Assembly: GCA_016707705.1 (NCBI GenBank)
Contig: JADJHD010000005.1
Location: 124,001-188,000, forward strand
Origin: Bacteroidales bacterium
GTDB lineage: Bacteria > Bacteroidota > Bacteroidia > Bacteroidales > UBA4417
Length of the DNA stretch: 64,000 nucleotides
Reading direction: 5' to 3'
Below, one piece after another: positions 16,004-24,549 of this stretch. Position numbers and translations under genes: made by a program. Position 1 is the stretch's first letter, and each line of letters starts with the position of its first letter. The notes under the pieces were generated by a model, which was given only the letters and a program-made list of their open reading frames with translations, made no database searches and was not told the origin of the DNA.

Positions 16004-16436
16004 AATGTAAAAGTAGCAATTCTTTGTTTTCGGGATGAAGTCTGAATATGGGATTGCTTTAAATCCCGGTAACGGCAATAGATATTGGAATTGCAACTAT
16101 CACAATATGAAGCAACAGGCAATGAAAATTGCTAAGTAATGGGGTTCGAAATACTTTAATGTGAATTCGGTGAGAAGAATACAGAAGTGATTGAAAGATA
16201 ATGTAATAAGATAGATTGCAAGGTGTTTATTTACTACTGGGTTTTGCTGAGAAGATATATAACACTTTAACGCAATAAACCTTATTCTCTTTCCTTAACC
16301 TTAGTAACCTGAATAGTTAAACTGGTATCGAACCTAATTACCTTATTGATTTTTAGCAACATGAATATTGTTTTCTGGTTAAATTATGTCAGCTCATGCA
16401 AAGTAATCTGATCCTGAGAAAATGAGATTTCCTTTT
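16004..16436. other. Intergenic region, nothing recognised
   Basis: About 430 bp of AT-rich sequence between radA and rfaE2, both leftward. No open frame with protein-like composition, no RNA gene and no clear hairpin was seen. Confidence 0.4.
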
Positions 16437-16940
16437 TTAGAGGTTTGCGTTTTTGATCTTCTTCTCAATATTGCTGGTCGAGTACCCGTCAATGAATTCA
16501 AGTGTCACAATCTCTCCGTCATTTGCGGTAACCACGTCGTATCCAACAATCTCTTCTGGCTTGTAATCTGCTCCCTTAACAAGCACATCGGGTTGAACCA
16601 TCTGAATAAGTTCATAGGGAGTATCTTCCCCAAAATAAACCACAGCATGCACAAAGCTCAGTGACGACAGTATCATCGCTCTGGAAATCTCGTCCTGAAT
16701 CGGACGGTTGTTCCCTTTAAGCCTTCTGACAGATTCATCGGTATTGAGGCCTATGATGAGTATATCTCCGAGTTCAGAGGCTTTTGACAGATAATCAATA
16801 TGCCCAAGATGAAGCAGGTCGAAGCAGCCGTTTGTGAAAACAAGCTTGTACCCTTTGAATTTATAGTAGGAGAGGAGATGACGAAAGGTCTCGTCTTCCC
16901 TGTTAAATATTTTCGACTTGATTCTTTCCAGCTTGCTCAT
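16437..16940 (-). CDS. rfaE2: D-glycero-beta-D-manno-heptose 1-phosphate adenylyltransferase
   Basis: Adds AMP from ATP to heptose 1-phosphate in ADP-heptose synthesis for the lipopolysaccharide core. The 167 residues cover only the nucleotidyltransferase domain, without the kinase domain found in fused HldE. Nucleotidyltransferase motifs: TNGCFDLLHLGH with HLGH at 44-47, GLNTDESVRRLKG and the end GYSTSNIEKKI (family YSTS motif). The first 38 bases overlap the end of the flippase-like gene, which suggests translational coupling. Confidence 0.9.
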   Translation of the reverse strand: MSKLERIKSKIFNREDETFRHLLSYYKFKGYKLVFTNGCFDLLHLGHIDYLSKASELGDILIIGLNTDESVRRLKGNNRPIQDEISRAMILSSLSFVHAVVYFGEDTPYELIQMVQPDVLVKGADYKPEEIVGYDVVTANDGEIVTLEFIDGYSTSNIEKKIKNANL

Positions 16941-17949
16941 CGGTGAATTTCTTATTAAAAATTGGAAGCAGGATCAGTGAGAGTATTCCAAGTAATATGA
17001 TGGTGAGAGTCTGGGAAGTCCATATAAGCCACCCAAGAGCATAACCCTTGGTTGGATCTACCGCATAAAGTACCAGTGTTTCAGCAACAATGGCCGGATA
17101 AATTCCGATTCCACCCTGCACAAGCATGATTCCGATGGTTCCGAATACCAGTGAAGCCAAACCTGCATCCAGTCCCAGTTTTGCAGTCTCAGGCAGACTG
17201 AAGTACACAAAATAGGCCATGAAGAGGTAAAGGGTCCAGATAGTGATGGTATAGAATACAAAGAGCCATATGTTCTTAACCTTCACCAGCGACTTCATAC
17301 CTTCGAGAAATCCCATCAACAAACCCAGTACCTTCTGGTAGAGTTTGTTTTTAGCAAGCCGTTTGCGGAAAACCAGGAAAAGGACTAAAAATAAAATACC
17401 AGTTCCAAGTATAAGAATCGACAGGCTTCCTGAAAGATGGGTGCTCAGATGAAGTTTCGCTTCAAGCGGCTTATAGATCCTTTCATTGATATAGGCTGAA
17501 AGTCTGCTGAACTGCAATGCCAGATTGAGGAAGAATAGAAATACAAATACCATCAAATCCAGCACTCTCTCTGTGATTACTGTCCCAAAGGATTTGTTGA
17601 AGGGGACATTCTCATAGCGTGTCAGAACGGTGCAGCGACTTACTTCTCCAAGCCTCGGCAATGCCAGATTTGCCAGATACCCAATCATGACTGCAAAAAA
17701 GGTATTCCGGTTACTGGGTTTATATCCAAGCGGCTCAATAAGCATCTTCCACCTGAGGGCACGCAGATAATGCGAAAACACTCCAAGTACTATGGCCAGT
17801 CCAATCCACCAGTAATTGGCGCCGCCAAAGGAATTAAGTATTTCTGATTTCTGGTCCGACGATAGATTTCGCAGGAAAAGCCAGATAAAGAAAATGCCAA
17901 TGCCGAAAAACAAGGTAAATCGAGCAATGGCAAGAATTTTATTTTTCAA
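16903..17949 (-). CDS. Flippase-like membrane protein (YbhN/UPF0104, LPG synthase TM domain)
   Basis: 348 residues with about eight hydrophobic helices and the family segments NTFFAVMIGYLANLALPRLG, EVSRCTVL and GGIGIYPAIVAETLVLY. Members of this family are integral membrane proteins related to the transmembrane half of MprF; specific substrates are mostly unknown. It sits between panD (6 bp upstream) and rfaE2 (overlapping), a gene order often seen in Bacteroidota, so a role in envelope lipid or glycan handling is plausible but inferred. Confidence 0.8.
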   Translation of the reverse strand: MKNKILAIARFTLFFGIGIFFIWLFLRNLSSDQKSEILNSFGGANYWWIGLAIVLGVFSHYLRALRWKMLIEPLGYKPSNRNTFFAVMIGYLANLALPRLGEVSRCTVLTRYENVPFNKSFGTVITERVLDLMVFVFLFFLNLALQFSRLSAYINERIYKPLEAKLHLSTHLSGSLSILILGTGILFLVLFLVFRKRLAKNKLYQKVLGLLMGFLEGMKSLVKVKNIWLFVFYTITIWTLYLFMAYFVYFSLPETAKLGLDAGLASLVFGTIGIMLVQGGIGIYPAIVAETLVLYAVDPTKGYALGWLIWTSQTLTIILLGILSLILLPIFNKKFTDEQAGKNQVENI

Positions 17950-17955
17950 AATATC

Positions 17956-18303
17956 CTATCTTTTTTTGTTGTTGCCGTCCGGGAATACGATGGATGGCTT
18001 GAAATTCTTGGCTTCTTCAAAATCCATATAGGCATATGAAGCAATAATAACAAGGTCGCCAGGATGTGCCTTGCGGGCTGCTGCTCCGTTCAGTGAAATG
18101 GTACCGGATCCACGTTCCCCCTTGATAACATAGGTTTCAAGACGCTCTCCATTATTGATGTTCACTACTTGAACCTTCTCAAATTCAATTAGATTGGCCT
18201 CATCCATCAAATCTTCATCAATGGAAATAGAACCGATATAGTTCAGGTCAGCCTGGGTAATGGTAGCCCTGTGTATTTTCGATTTAAGTATCTCAATTGT
18301 CAT
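17956..18303 (-). CDS. panD: Aspartate 1-decarboxylase
   Basis: Makes beta-alanine from aspartate for pantothenate. From ATG 18301-18303 the protein has 115 residues, close to the usual length. The self-cleavage site is the Gly24-Ser25 bond in NYIGSISID, which creates the pyruvoyl group. Lys9 (SKIHRATIT) and NGAAARKAHPGD are also conserved. A start nine codons upstream is possible but adds unrelated residues. It lies 93 bp after the true panC stop. Confidence 0.95.
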   Translation of the reverse strand: MTIEILKSKIHRATITQADLNYIGSISIDEDLMDEANLIEFEKVQVVNINNGERLETYVIKGERGSGTISLNGAAARKAHPGDLVIIASYAYMDFEEAKNFKPSIVFPDGNNKKR

Positions 18304-18396
18304 GCTGCAAAAATACGAATTATTCAGCAAATAGATAATATTGCTTTATGTGTATGATAAACAACCCTTTGTATGATTTGTTTCCGTTTTCGAAAA

Positions 18397-19234
18397 TCAA
18401 TACAATCGAATATTGTCTATCAGCCTGACCTCGCCTAGAAATACAGCTATATACAGCATGCTCTGTATCATCCCAGTCGGCAAAAGGCATCAGCGTATCG
18501 GCATCAGCTACTTCAGCGTATTCTACTCTGAATCGTGGATTTTGTTCCAGTTCGCCAATCAGCATCTTTCCCAGTCCATCCGGTGAAAACCAGCTGTAAT
18601 TCTCCTTTGCTTTCTGAAGGGAAACATAGATTTCAGGGGCAATTGCCCTTTCTTCACTGGTAAGTCTTGTGTTCCTGGAACTCATCGCCAGTCCGTCAGC
18701 TTCTCGCACAGTTGCACAGGGAATGATCTCCACCGGAATGGCCAGACTTTTTACCATATGGCTTATTACAGCCAGTTGCTGGAAATCCTTTTCCCCAAAG
18801 TAAGCCTTGTGAGGAAGTACAAATTCAAAGAATTTCTTCACAACTACACCTACTCCACGAAAGTGCCCTGGCCTGAATTTCCCTTCCATTACCTTGTCCA
18901 GATTTCCGAAATCAAATTCTGTATGATCCGGTTCAGGATACATCTCTTCAACAGTGGGCACGAAAACTGCATCACATCCTGCTGCTTTCAGCATCTCCAG
19001 ATCAGCATCCAGGGTTCTTGGGTATTTCTCAAGATCGCTGGGATTGTTGAATTGTATCGGGTTTACGAAAATGCTGGAAACTGTGATCTGATTTTCGGAA
19101 ACCGATTGCTTCACAAGCTGGATATGTCCTGCATGCAGGGCTCCCATGGTTGGGACAAACCCTATCGAGTTTCCTTCATTACGCTGTAATTGACTGAATT
19201 CCTGTATTTCTTTCCTTGTTTGGAGAACTAGCAT
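18397..19234 (-). CDS. panC: Pantothenate synthetase (frameshift near the C-terminus)
   Basis: Joins pantoate and beta-alanine using ATP. Motifs: PTMGALHAGH with HxGH at 34-37, FVNPIQF, YFGEKDFQQL near 145-153 and MSSRNTRL at 184-191. Near 18445-18457 the frame is lost: the sequence reads HAVYSCISRRG, whereas a 2-base insertion (TA repeat) restores the family ending AVFLGEVRLIDNIRL with a stop at 18397-18399. Read as given, the frame runs on to 18320 and overlaps the panD start. I report the restored gene. panC and panD together cover the last beta-alanine-dependent step. Confidence 0.9.
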
Positions 19235-19349
19235 GGATGATATTTTTTATTCATTTGATTTTCGGGCATCTGAACGATCTGCACCCGCAATCTGATAAGG
19301 ACTTAATGGCTTTTAAAACATCTGAATACCTGATTGGTCTTTCAGGGAT

Positions 19350-19862
19350 TTATTGCAGAATCTTAACCAGGTCTTTTTCAATCAGATCGCTTGGAACTTC
19401 TATAATTCTTCCTTTTTCATGTTTTTTGCGATATACAATGAATGTGGGAACTCTCTCAATCTTAAGCTTTTCCAATCCCTTTACCGGCGCTTTCTTTACA
19501 TGGTCAACGCAGATCAGGCTCAGGTTCTTATAATCAAATCCTGCCATGTCCATCACTTTATAGAAACGTGGAATCCAATCCTTGCTGTCGCCGCACCAGG
19601 TAGCCATAACGACAGTAATTTTTATTTTCTTGCTTAACAGCGATTTCAGTGTGGCAATTGTAGCTGCATCAGGAGTGTAGGCGGCATATCCGGCATTGTA
19701 TACTGAATCGAAATCTGATTGAATGGTCTTGAAGCCTTCACGGTTGCAGTTTCCAATCAGCATTTCATTGTTCCTTTTTTCATCATGCATCTTCTGATTG
19801 AGCTGCTGGGCGGAGACGAAAAGACTGAAAAACATAAGGGTGATAAGGATAAATGGTTTCAT
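19350..19862 (-). CDS. Periplasmic thioredoxin-fold protein with a single active-site Cys
   Basis: 170 residues with signal peptide MKPFILITLMFFSLFVSAQQ. A thioredoxin-like core follows: KITVVMATWCGDSKDWIPRF, LICVDHVKK and the cis-Pro segment ERVPTFIVYRK. The active-site motif reads WCGDS, so the second Cys of CxxC is missing and a classical dithiol oxidoreductase reaction is not expected. WCGDS variants occur widely in Bacteroidota. The exact role is unknown. Confidence 0.8.
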   Translation of the reverse strand: MKPFILITLMFFSLFVSAQQLNQKMHDEKRNNEMLIGNCNREGFKTIQSDFDSVYNAGYAAYTPDAATIATLKSLLSKKIKITVVMATWCGDSKDWIPRFYKVMDMAGFDYKNLSLICVDHVKKAPVKGLEKLKIERVPTFIVYRKKHEKGRIIEVPSDLIEKDLVKILQ

Positions 19863-19977
19863 TCTGAATGTATTAGGCGTTACAAAATCTCTCAGCAGTT
19901 ATTGTGCTGAGCCATATTAACAATTGTGTAGTGGTAAGGTTGCAGATAATCGCAGCTTATTTCGACCCCTTAACGCA

Positions 19978-20637
19978 TCAGAGGTTCACCATGTTGTTCC
20001 TTATGGCAAATTTAACAAGGTCAACCGACGATTTGAGTTCAAGCCGCTGCATCACATGATTCTTGTGCGATTCTACAGTCCTGATGCTGATGAACAGCTT
20101 GTCTGCGATTTCCTGATTCGAAAATCCCTCGGCAAACAATCGCAGCACCTCCAGTTCCCTCTTCGATAACTGGGTTTCCTTGATTCTGGATTCCTCCGGC
20201 CCTGATTTAGCCTTCTTGATATAGCTTTTAAGAATTACATTAGAAATGGATTCGGCATAATACTCTTCTCCTCTCGAAACAGCTTGAATTGCCTCAATCA
20301 GCTCCTTACGGGAAGTGTTTTTGGGAAGATATCCCTTCGCTCCGGCGTTTATGGCATTGAAAATAAATTCTTCCGAAGTGTACATCGATAAGATCAATAC
20401 CCTGATTTCGGGATAGGCGTCATGGATTTTACGGGTCAGGTCAATACCCGACATTCCCGGCATGGCTATGTCAAGTACTGCCACATCGGGCTTGAGCTGC
20501 TGTACAAGATTAAGGCATTCTGTTGAATCGGATGCTTCTCCGATGATATCAAAGCCTGCTTCGCCGTTGAGTAAATTCGCGATTCCTGTTCTCACTAACT
20601 GATGGTCATCCGCCAGTATGATGCGTATCTTTTCCAT
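19978..20637 (-). CDS. Response regulator, NarL/LuxR type
   Basis: 219 residues: a receiver domain with the acidic pocket DD at 10-11, phosphoacceptor Asp56 (VLDIAMPG) and Lys106 (GYLPKNT), then a LuxR-type helix-turn-helix (LSKRELEVLRLFAEGFSNQE, then IADKLFISIRTVESHKNHVM). It overlaps the sensor kinase gene by 32 bp and is surely its partner. The target genes are not evident. Confidence 0.93.
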   Translation of the reverse strand: MEKIRIILADDHQLVRTGIANLLNGEAGFDIIGEASDSTECLNLVQQLKPDVAVLDIAMPGMSGIDLTRKIHDAYPEIRVLILSMYTSEEFIFNAINAGAKGYLPKNTSRKELIEAIQAVSRGEEYYAESISNVILKSYIKKAKSGPEESRIKETQLSKRELEVLRLFAEGFSNQEIADKLFISIRTVESHKNHVMQRLELKSSVDLVKFAIRNNMVNL

Positions 20638-21604
20638 TACCTGCTTTGTAGGGAATGCTGATTTTTAAAGTTGTTCCTTCACCCGGACTGCTCATGAGGT
20701 CGAAAGTCCCGTCAAGCAGTGATACCCTTTCCCTTATATTCTGAAGTCCATTCCGGTGAGCAAAACTAACAGGGTCAAAGATAAAGCCTTTTCCGTTGTC
20801 CGCCACTACCATAAGAACATCTGCATCCTGTCTGCTGATGGAAATGCTTAACTCTGTTGCTCTGGCATGTTTGATGGTGTTCGTTATGGCTTCCTGTGCA
20901 ATCCTGTACAGGTATGTCTTCGATTTATTGTCGAGCCTGTCAATGCTTCCGCTGTTTTCGAAATGAACCTTCAGTCCGGCATGGGTTGCCATCTCCTCAC
21001 ATCTGGCTCGCAGTGCCGTTATAAGCCCGAACTCATTCAGGGCTGCCGGCAGCAATGCATTGGTAACTCTCCTCACCTCATCAATGGTTTGGTCAATCAT
21101 CCCTTTTGATACATCAATGGAGGCACGCATCTGCGAATGCCCCATCTCTTCAGCATGTTCCAGTTGCAACTTTATCGCAATCAGCGACTGTCCGATACCA
21201 TCATGCAGTTCACGGGATAGCCTTTGCCTCTCCTGGTCCTGTCCGTCAATAACTGACCTGAGACGATTGGTCCTCTCCTCCTGAAGTTCCTGCTGCTGCC
21301 GGTTCATTCTGGCTGAAACATCGGCAAGCGATTCCATCTGGCTTGAAAAAAGATTGTTGTCCAGATCCTTGCCCGAATCAGGTACTTTCCCATCCTTGAG
21401 CTGTTTCAGCGCATGTTCCAGCTTTTTCAGCGAACGTCTGTACGACTTGTAAAACCTTGAAATAACAAGCAGAATAGCAACTGCCAGCAAACTCATCAAT
21501 AGAAGGGTGAAATAAAGGTTTACAAACATCAGGGCATGCAGCAGATGTACCAGCAAAATGCCGGTTAATGCTAAGAAAATGAGGAAAATGGTCTGTTTTT
21601 TCAA
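20606..21604 (-). CDS. Sensor histidine kinase, HisKA_3 (NarX/DegS type)
   Basis: 332 residues. Two hydrophobic N-terminal helices (IFLIFLALTGILLVHLLHAL, then FTLLLMSLLAVAILLVISRF), no sizeable periplasmic sensor, a coiled-coil linker, then the H box RQRLSRELHDGIGQSLIAIK and a HATPase domain (N box AQEAITNTIKHA, G1 DNGKGF, G2 GLQNIRERV, GEGT). With such short exposed loops it probably senses the membrane or an intracellular signal. Overlaps the response regulator. Confidence 0.92.
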   Translation of the reverse strand: MKKQTIFLIFLALTGILLVHLLHALMFVNLYFTLLLMSLLAVAILLVISRFYKSYRRSLKKLEHALKQLKDGKVPDSGKDLDNNLFSSQMESLADVSARMNRQQQELQEERTNRLRSVIDGQDQERQRLSRELHDGIGQSLIAIKLQLEHAEEMGHSQMRASIDVSKGMIDQTIDEVRRVTNALLPAALNEFGLITALRARCEEMATHAGLKVHFENSGSIDRLDNKSKTYLYRIAQEAITNTIKHARATELSISISRQDADVLMVVADNGKGFIFDPVSFAHRNGLQNIRERVSLLDGTFDLMSSPGEGTTLKISIPYKAGNGKDTHHTGG

Positions 21605-21922
21605 AATAAGATACCGCGACTTAAACCCGGAATCAAAAGTAGAAAGAAAAGAGCTTCCTATTTATGGAACGGTTTCACTGTCGGATGTTGACAATTCAGC
21701 TTCCGAAACTCGATTTGACTTATTCTGAATAATTTAATCCTTATCCGCTGTCTATTGGGCTGGACCTCCGGTTTTATGCCTTTTTCAATGAATTGTAAGC
21801 CAATGTGTGGTTTGAATATGAAAAATTATAAGAATAGTGAACAACTACCGGACTGATGTGTTAATTTTGATTCTGAAACAAAAATGTCATTTCAGAAGGC
21901 TCACGAATAAAAATGGAATATA
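21605..21922. other. Divergent intergenic region
   Basis: 318 bp between the kinase (leftward) and flavodoxin (rightward). It holds a TAATTTTG -7 element for flavodoxin at 21862-21869, 54 bp before its ATG, without a clear -33 element. Nothing else was recognised. Confidence 0.4.
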
Positions 21923-22432
21923 ATGACGAAAATTGGAATTTTCTTTGGAGGTAAGGATAATGGCGGGACCGGTAAAGTAGCCCGTATGGTGCAGGAAGTT
22001 TTTGGCAAGGACCTGGCTACGGTGCACAATGTGAATTCAGCCCGCAGCAAGGACGTAAATAGATTTGATTACCTGGTGCTGGGTACTGCTGCATGGGGAA
22101 TTGGTGAAATGCACTCTGATTGGGAGAATTTTATCGAAGAACTGGTAAATGCAGAACTGGAAGGTAAAAAAATTGCCCTCTATGGTCTCGGTGATCAGGA
22201 AACCTATCCTGAAAGTTTTGTTGACGGACTTGGAACTATCTTCTGCCGCTTGCCTTACAAGGAAAATGTAGTTGGTTTTACTTCTGTTGAAGGTTATAAG
22301 TACTGGTTCTCAACTGCTGAGAAGGACGGTAAATTTGTTGGATTGGCCATTGATAATGATTGTCAGCCCGAACTTACTGAAAAAAGAGTAACTGATTGGA
22401 CCCAGCAGGTTAAGAAGGAATTTGGCCTCTGA
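21923..22432 (+). CDS. fldA: Flavodoxin with unusual FMN phosphate loop
   Basis: 169 residues, long-chain flavodoxin size; a low-potential FMN electron carrier that replaces ferredoxin in iron limitation. Recognisable parts: IGIFFGG at the first strand, LVLGTAAWGIGEMHSDWENF with a Trp where the 50s-loop aromatic lies, ALYGLGDQETYPESF with a Tyr in the 90s loop, and the C-terminal helix. The phosphate loop, usually S/T-x-T-G-x-T, reads GGKDNGGTGKVA, which has lost most Ser/Thr ligands. It is followed by terminators and then the haem-uptake-like cluster, compatible with iron-responsive genes, though no Fur site was identified. Confidence 0.85.
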   Translation: MTKIGIFFGGKDNGGTGKVARMVQEVFGKDLATVHNVNSARSKDVNRFDYLVLGTAAWGIGEMHSDWENFIEELVNAELEGKKIALYGLGDQETYPESFVDGLGTIFCRLPYKENVVGFTSVEGYKYWFSTAEKDGKFVGLAIDNDCQPELTEKRVTDWTQQVKKEFGL

Positions 22433-22444
22433 TCCGAATTTAGG

Positions 22445-22476
22445 AAAAATATCCTTCAATAAAGGATTATTTTGCT
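22445..22476 (+). terminator. Terminator after flavodoxin
   Basis: ATCCTT (22451-22456) pairs with AAGGAT (22462-22467), flanked by an A run before and TATTTT after, so it may act in both directions. Confidence 0.6.
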
Positions 22477-22562
22477 TTACGGATTGCATTTATTTGGTGT
22501 ATTATATCTTTTCTGCAGCTAAAACCTGCGATAGTAATCATCCTTTTTAATTCAATACTGAT

Positions 22563-22602
22563 GCCGGATTGATGAAGTCCGGCTATTGTCTCTTTTGTTT
22601 TT
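22563..22602 (+). terminator. Second hairpin with T-rich tail upstream of the haem cluster
   Basis: GCCGGA (22563-22568) pairs with TCCGGC (22578-22583) across a 9-base loop, followed by a T-rich stretch TCTCTTTTGTTTTTATT. It could be a second flavodoxin terminator or part of the control region of the next gene. Confidence 0.55.
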
Positions 22603-22605
22603 ATT

Positions 22606-22658
22606 GAAAAAAATTACATATTTTGATGTTTGCATAGAAAAAAATTACAACTTTGATC
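22606..22658 (+). promoter_or_regulatory. Pair of direct repeats with 31-bp period
   Basis: GAAAAAAATTACA starts at 22606 and again at 22637, each followed by a TTTGAT (TATTTTGAT, then ACTTTGAT). They end about 20 bp before the start of the small His-rich gene. Three helical turns separate the copies, so tandem operator or tandem promoter is plausible. No factor is assigned. Confidence 0.45.
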
Positions 22659-22676
22659 CATCAAATTAAAGGATCG

Positions 22677-23045
22677 ATGGGCAAGTTTTCCCGTTTTACA
22701 CTAGCTTCCCGCAAACACATCGCATTGATGTGGGCTGTGGCAGTGATGTGGATCTATCTGGGAAACATCATTAACTTCCATCAGCATCACATCTGGGGCA
22801 AGCAACTTATACCTGTTGCAGCTACCAGTCAGCGGTCAAAGGAAAAACTTCTTTCCATTCAGCACTCAGGTCCCACATCAAACCTTAAAGTGCATCATGT
22901 TAATCTGGTATTCTCCGAAGCAACTGCCCCTGTGCAATTGTTATCCTTTTCAGGAGATGTTGTTACAATCCAGCTGGCATCTGACCAACTTCCTCATTTA
23001 GCAGTCCCAAATTTCAACTCTCTACGGGCTCCTCCCGTTCTCTGA
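22677..23045 (+). CDS. Small membrane-anchored His-containing protein at the head of the haem cluster
   Basis: 122 residues from ATG 22677 (a TTG eight codons upstream is in frame but less likely). One hydrophobic segment at about 14-31 (ALMWAVAVMWIYLGNI) is followed directly by FHQHH (34-38), then by further His pairs (QH at 61-62, VHH at 72-74) and the end SLRAPPVL. I do not recognise a family. Position just before a HmuY-like protein and TonB receptor, together with the His clusters, suggests binding of haem or a metal at the membrane. The final RAPP resembles the ending of some small metal-related exported proteins (for example DUF2946), which is only an impression. Confidence 0.6.
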   Translation: MGKFSRFTLASRKHIALMWAVAVMWIYLGNIINFHQHHIWGKQLIPVAATSQRSKEKLLSIQHSGPTSNLKVHHVNLVFSEATAPVQLLSFSGDVVTIQLASDQLPHLAVPNFNSLRAPPVL

Positions 23046-23242
23046 TCCAACAGGTTTTTGCTGTAATTTCTTGATTTCCTGACCTGAAATCTATTTAGAA
23101 ATCTGCAATCCGGCAATTCTTTTTGCCATCCGGCCTGTTCTTCCAAAGCAATTCTTTCTTTAGGCTTACTTCTGCATTATGCTGGTATTGAGCCAAAAAG
23201 AAACTTCAAGGGAAACACTAATCCGAGAAAATAAAATTCAAC

Positions 23243-24538
23243 ATGAAAAAATCACTACTGCTTTTTAGTGCATTGATAGCACTCATGGTAGGCAACAATG
23301 CCGTTCTGGCACAGAAATCAACCCCTGTTACTGATACCATATATATGGGACCGGGATATGTAAACGAGGTTTACTACAGCATGTCATCCGGTAACCAGGG
23401 TGCAGTGAACAGGAAACAATGGGATATTGCTTTCAGAACTTCCAGAATGAGCGCCTCCATTCTTACCAACGATGCTTCCAATAACAACGCCCTCGGAATC
23501 AATGGCGTTGAACTCTATACTTACGATAATGCTGATACCTCCGGTTGGGCTAGCTTCGACACCACAGGTTTCTATACTCTCAGGAATATGGTTAACTCTA
23601 CAACTGATTGGGAAACCGGAGCTTTTTGCCAATATCAGCTTGGCCATCCCGATTATGGTTGGGGTCGCTATAACTCTGCAACCCATGATGTTGTTGGTGA
23701 TTCATTATTTATTATCAAACTTCGTGATGGCAGTTTCCGCAAACTTTGGATCATGAGGAAGTATTCAAGCCTCAATCAGGTTGAATTCCGCTATGCCAAC
23801 CTCGACGGATCAGCTGATACCACAGTGGTTTTGGATTGCTCCCCTTATTCCACTAAAAACTTCGTGGGATTCTCTATGACCACCGGACAAATCGTTGATT
23901 TTGAACCGGCACCGGCTGCAAACTGGGATCTCCTCTTCGCTAAATATATGTACACCTATCCTGATGGAACACTGTATCCTGTTACAGGTGTATTGAGCAA
24001 CTACGAAACCAAGGTGAATAAGTTTGAGCATGTTGCTCCCGACTTCCGCCTCTTCGACCTTTCAGCAATGGATTCCACCCGCTCTCCTATTGGCTGGGAA
24101 TGGAAATACCTCGATGCTAACTTCACATACCACGTTACCGATTCACTGGTTCATTTTATTCAGGATGCAGGTGGAGATATTTATCGCCTTGTCTTCAAGG
24201 AGTTTGTAGGCTCATCAACCGGTAGAATTGTTCTGGAAAAGGAACTTCTTTCTCTGGCTGGAATAGGGGAAGGACCTTCCTCTGCTTTCAATATGGCTGT
24301 TTATCCAAATCCTGCTTCAATTGAAACCAATCTGGTTGTGAATCCGGGATCTGTTTCAAAGGTTGATGTCAGGATAACTGACCTTGGCGGCAGACAAATA
24401 AAGAACCTCAATTTCTCTGTTCAGCGAAATGAACTGAATACGCTTTCTATTCCGGTTAATGACTTTCCCGGAGGTGTATACCTGATTACTCTGGTATCAG
24501 GTAATCAGTTGGTTACAAGGAAGCTGTTCATTCAATAA
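23243..24538 (+). CDS. HmuY-like surface protein with T9SS sorting domain
   Basis: 431 residues. Signal peptide (MKKSLLLFSALIALMVGN), a body homologous over its length to the lipoprotein encoded at 26769 (shared RKxWDxAF, WDLLF, PVTGVLxN and WKYxD segments), then a type A T9SS sorting domain (MAVYPNPASIETNLVV, VRITDLGGRQI, FPGGVYLITLVSGN). HmuY is a haem-binding lipoprotein that hands haem to the TonB receptor HmuR. Here the family body is coupled to a T9SS tail, so the protein should reach the outer surface or medium by the Por system instead of as a lipoprotein. Directly upstream of the TonB receptor (11 bp). Haem as ligand is inferred. Confidence 0.75.
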   Translation: MKKSLLLFSALIALMVGNNAVLAQKSTPVTDTIYMGPGYVNEVYYSMSSGNQGAVNRKQWDIAFRTSRMSASILTNDASNNNALGINGVELYTYDNADTSGWASFDTTGFYTLRNMVNSTTDWETGAFCQYQLGHPDYGWGRYNSATHDVVGDSLFIIKLRDGSFRKLWIMRKYSSLNQVEFRYANLDGSADTTVVLDCSPYSTKNFVGFSMTTGQIVDFEPAPAANWDLLFAKYMYTYPDGTLYPVTGVLSNYETKVNKFEHVAPDFRLFDLSAMDSTRSPIGWEWKYLDANFTYHVTDSLVHFIQDAGGDIYRLVFKEFVGSSTGRIVLEKELLSLAGIGEGPSSAFNMAVYPNPASIETNLVVNPGSVSKVDVRITDLGGRQIKNLNFSVQRNELNTLSIPVNDFPGGVYLITLVSGNQLVTRKLFIQ

Positions 24539-24549
24539 GATATTTAAGA

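Noticed and set aside
18320..18396. C-terminal tail of panC overlapping the panD start
   Set aside because: It is the wrong frame after a 2-base indel; the restored frame ends at 18397 with the family's usual C-terminus.
22563..22602. Leader-peptide attenuator for the haem-type cluster
   Set aside because: A hairpin with T tail exists, but no short biased frame precedes it, unlike the pheA case.
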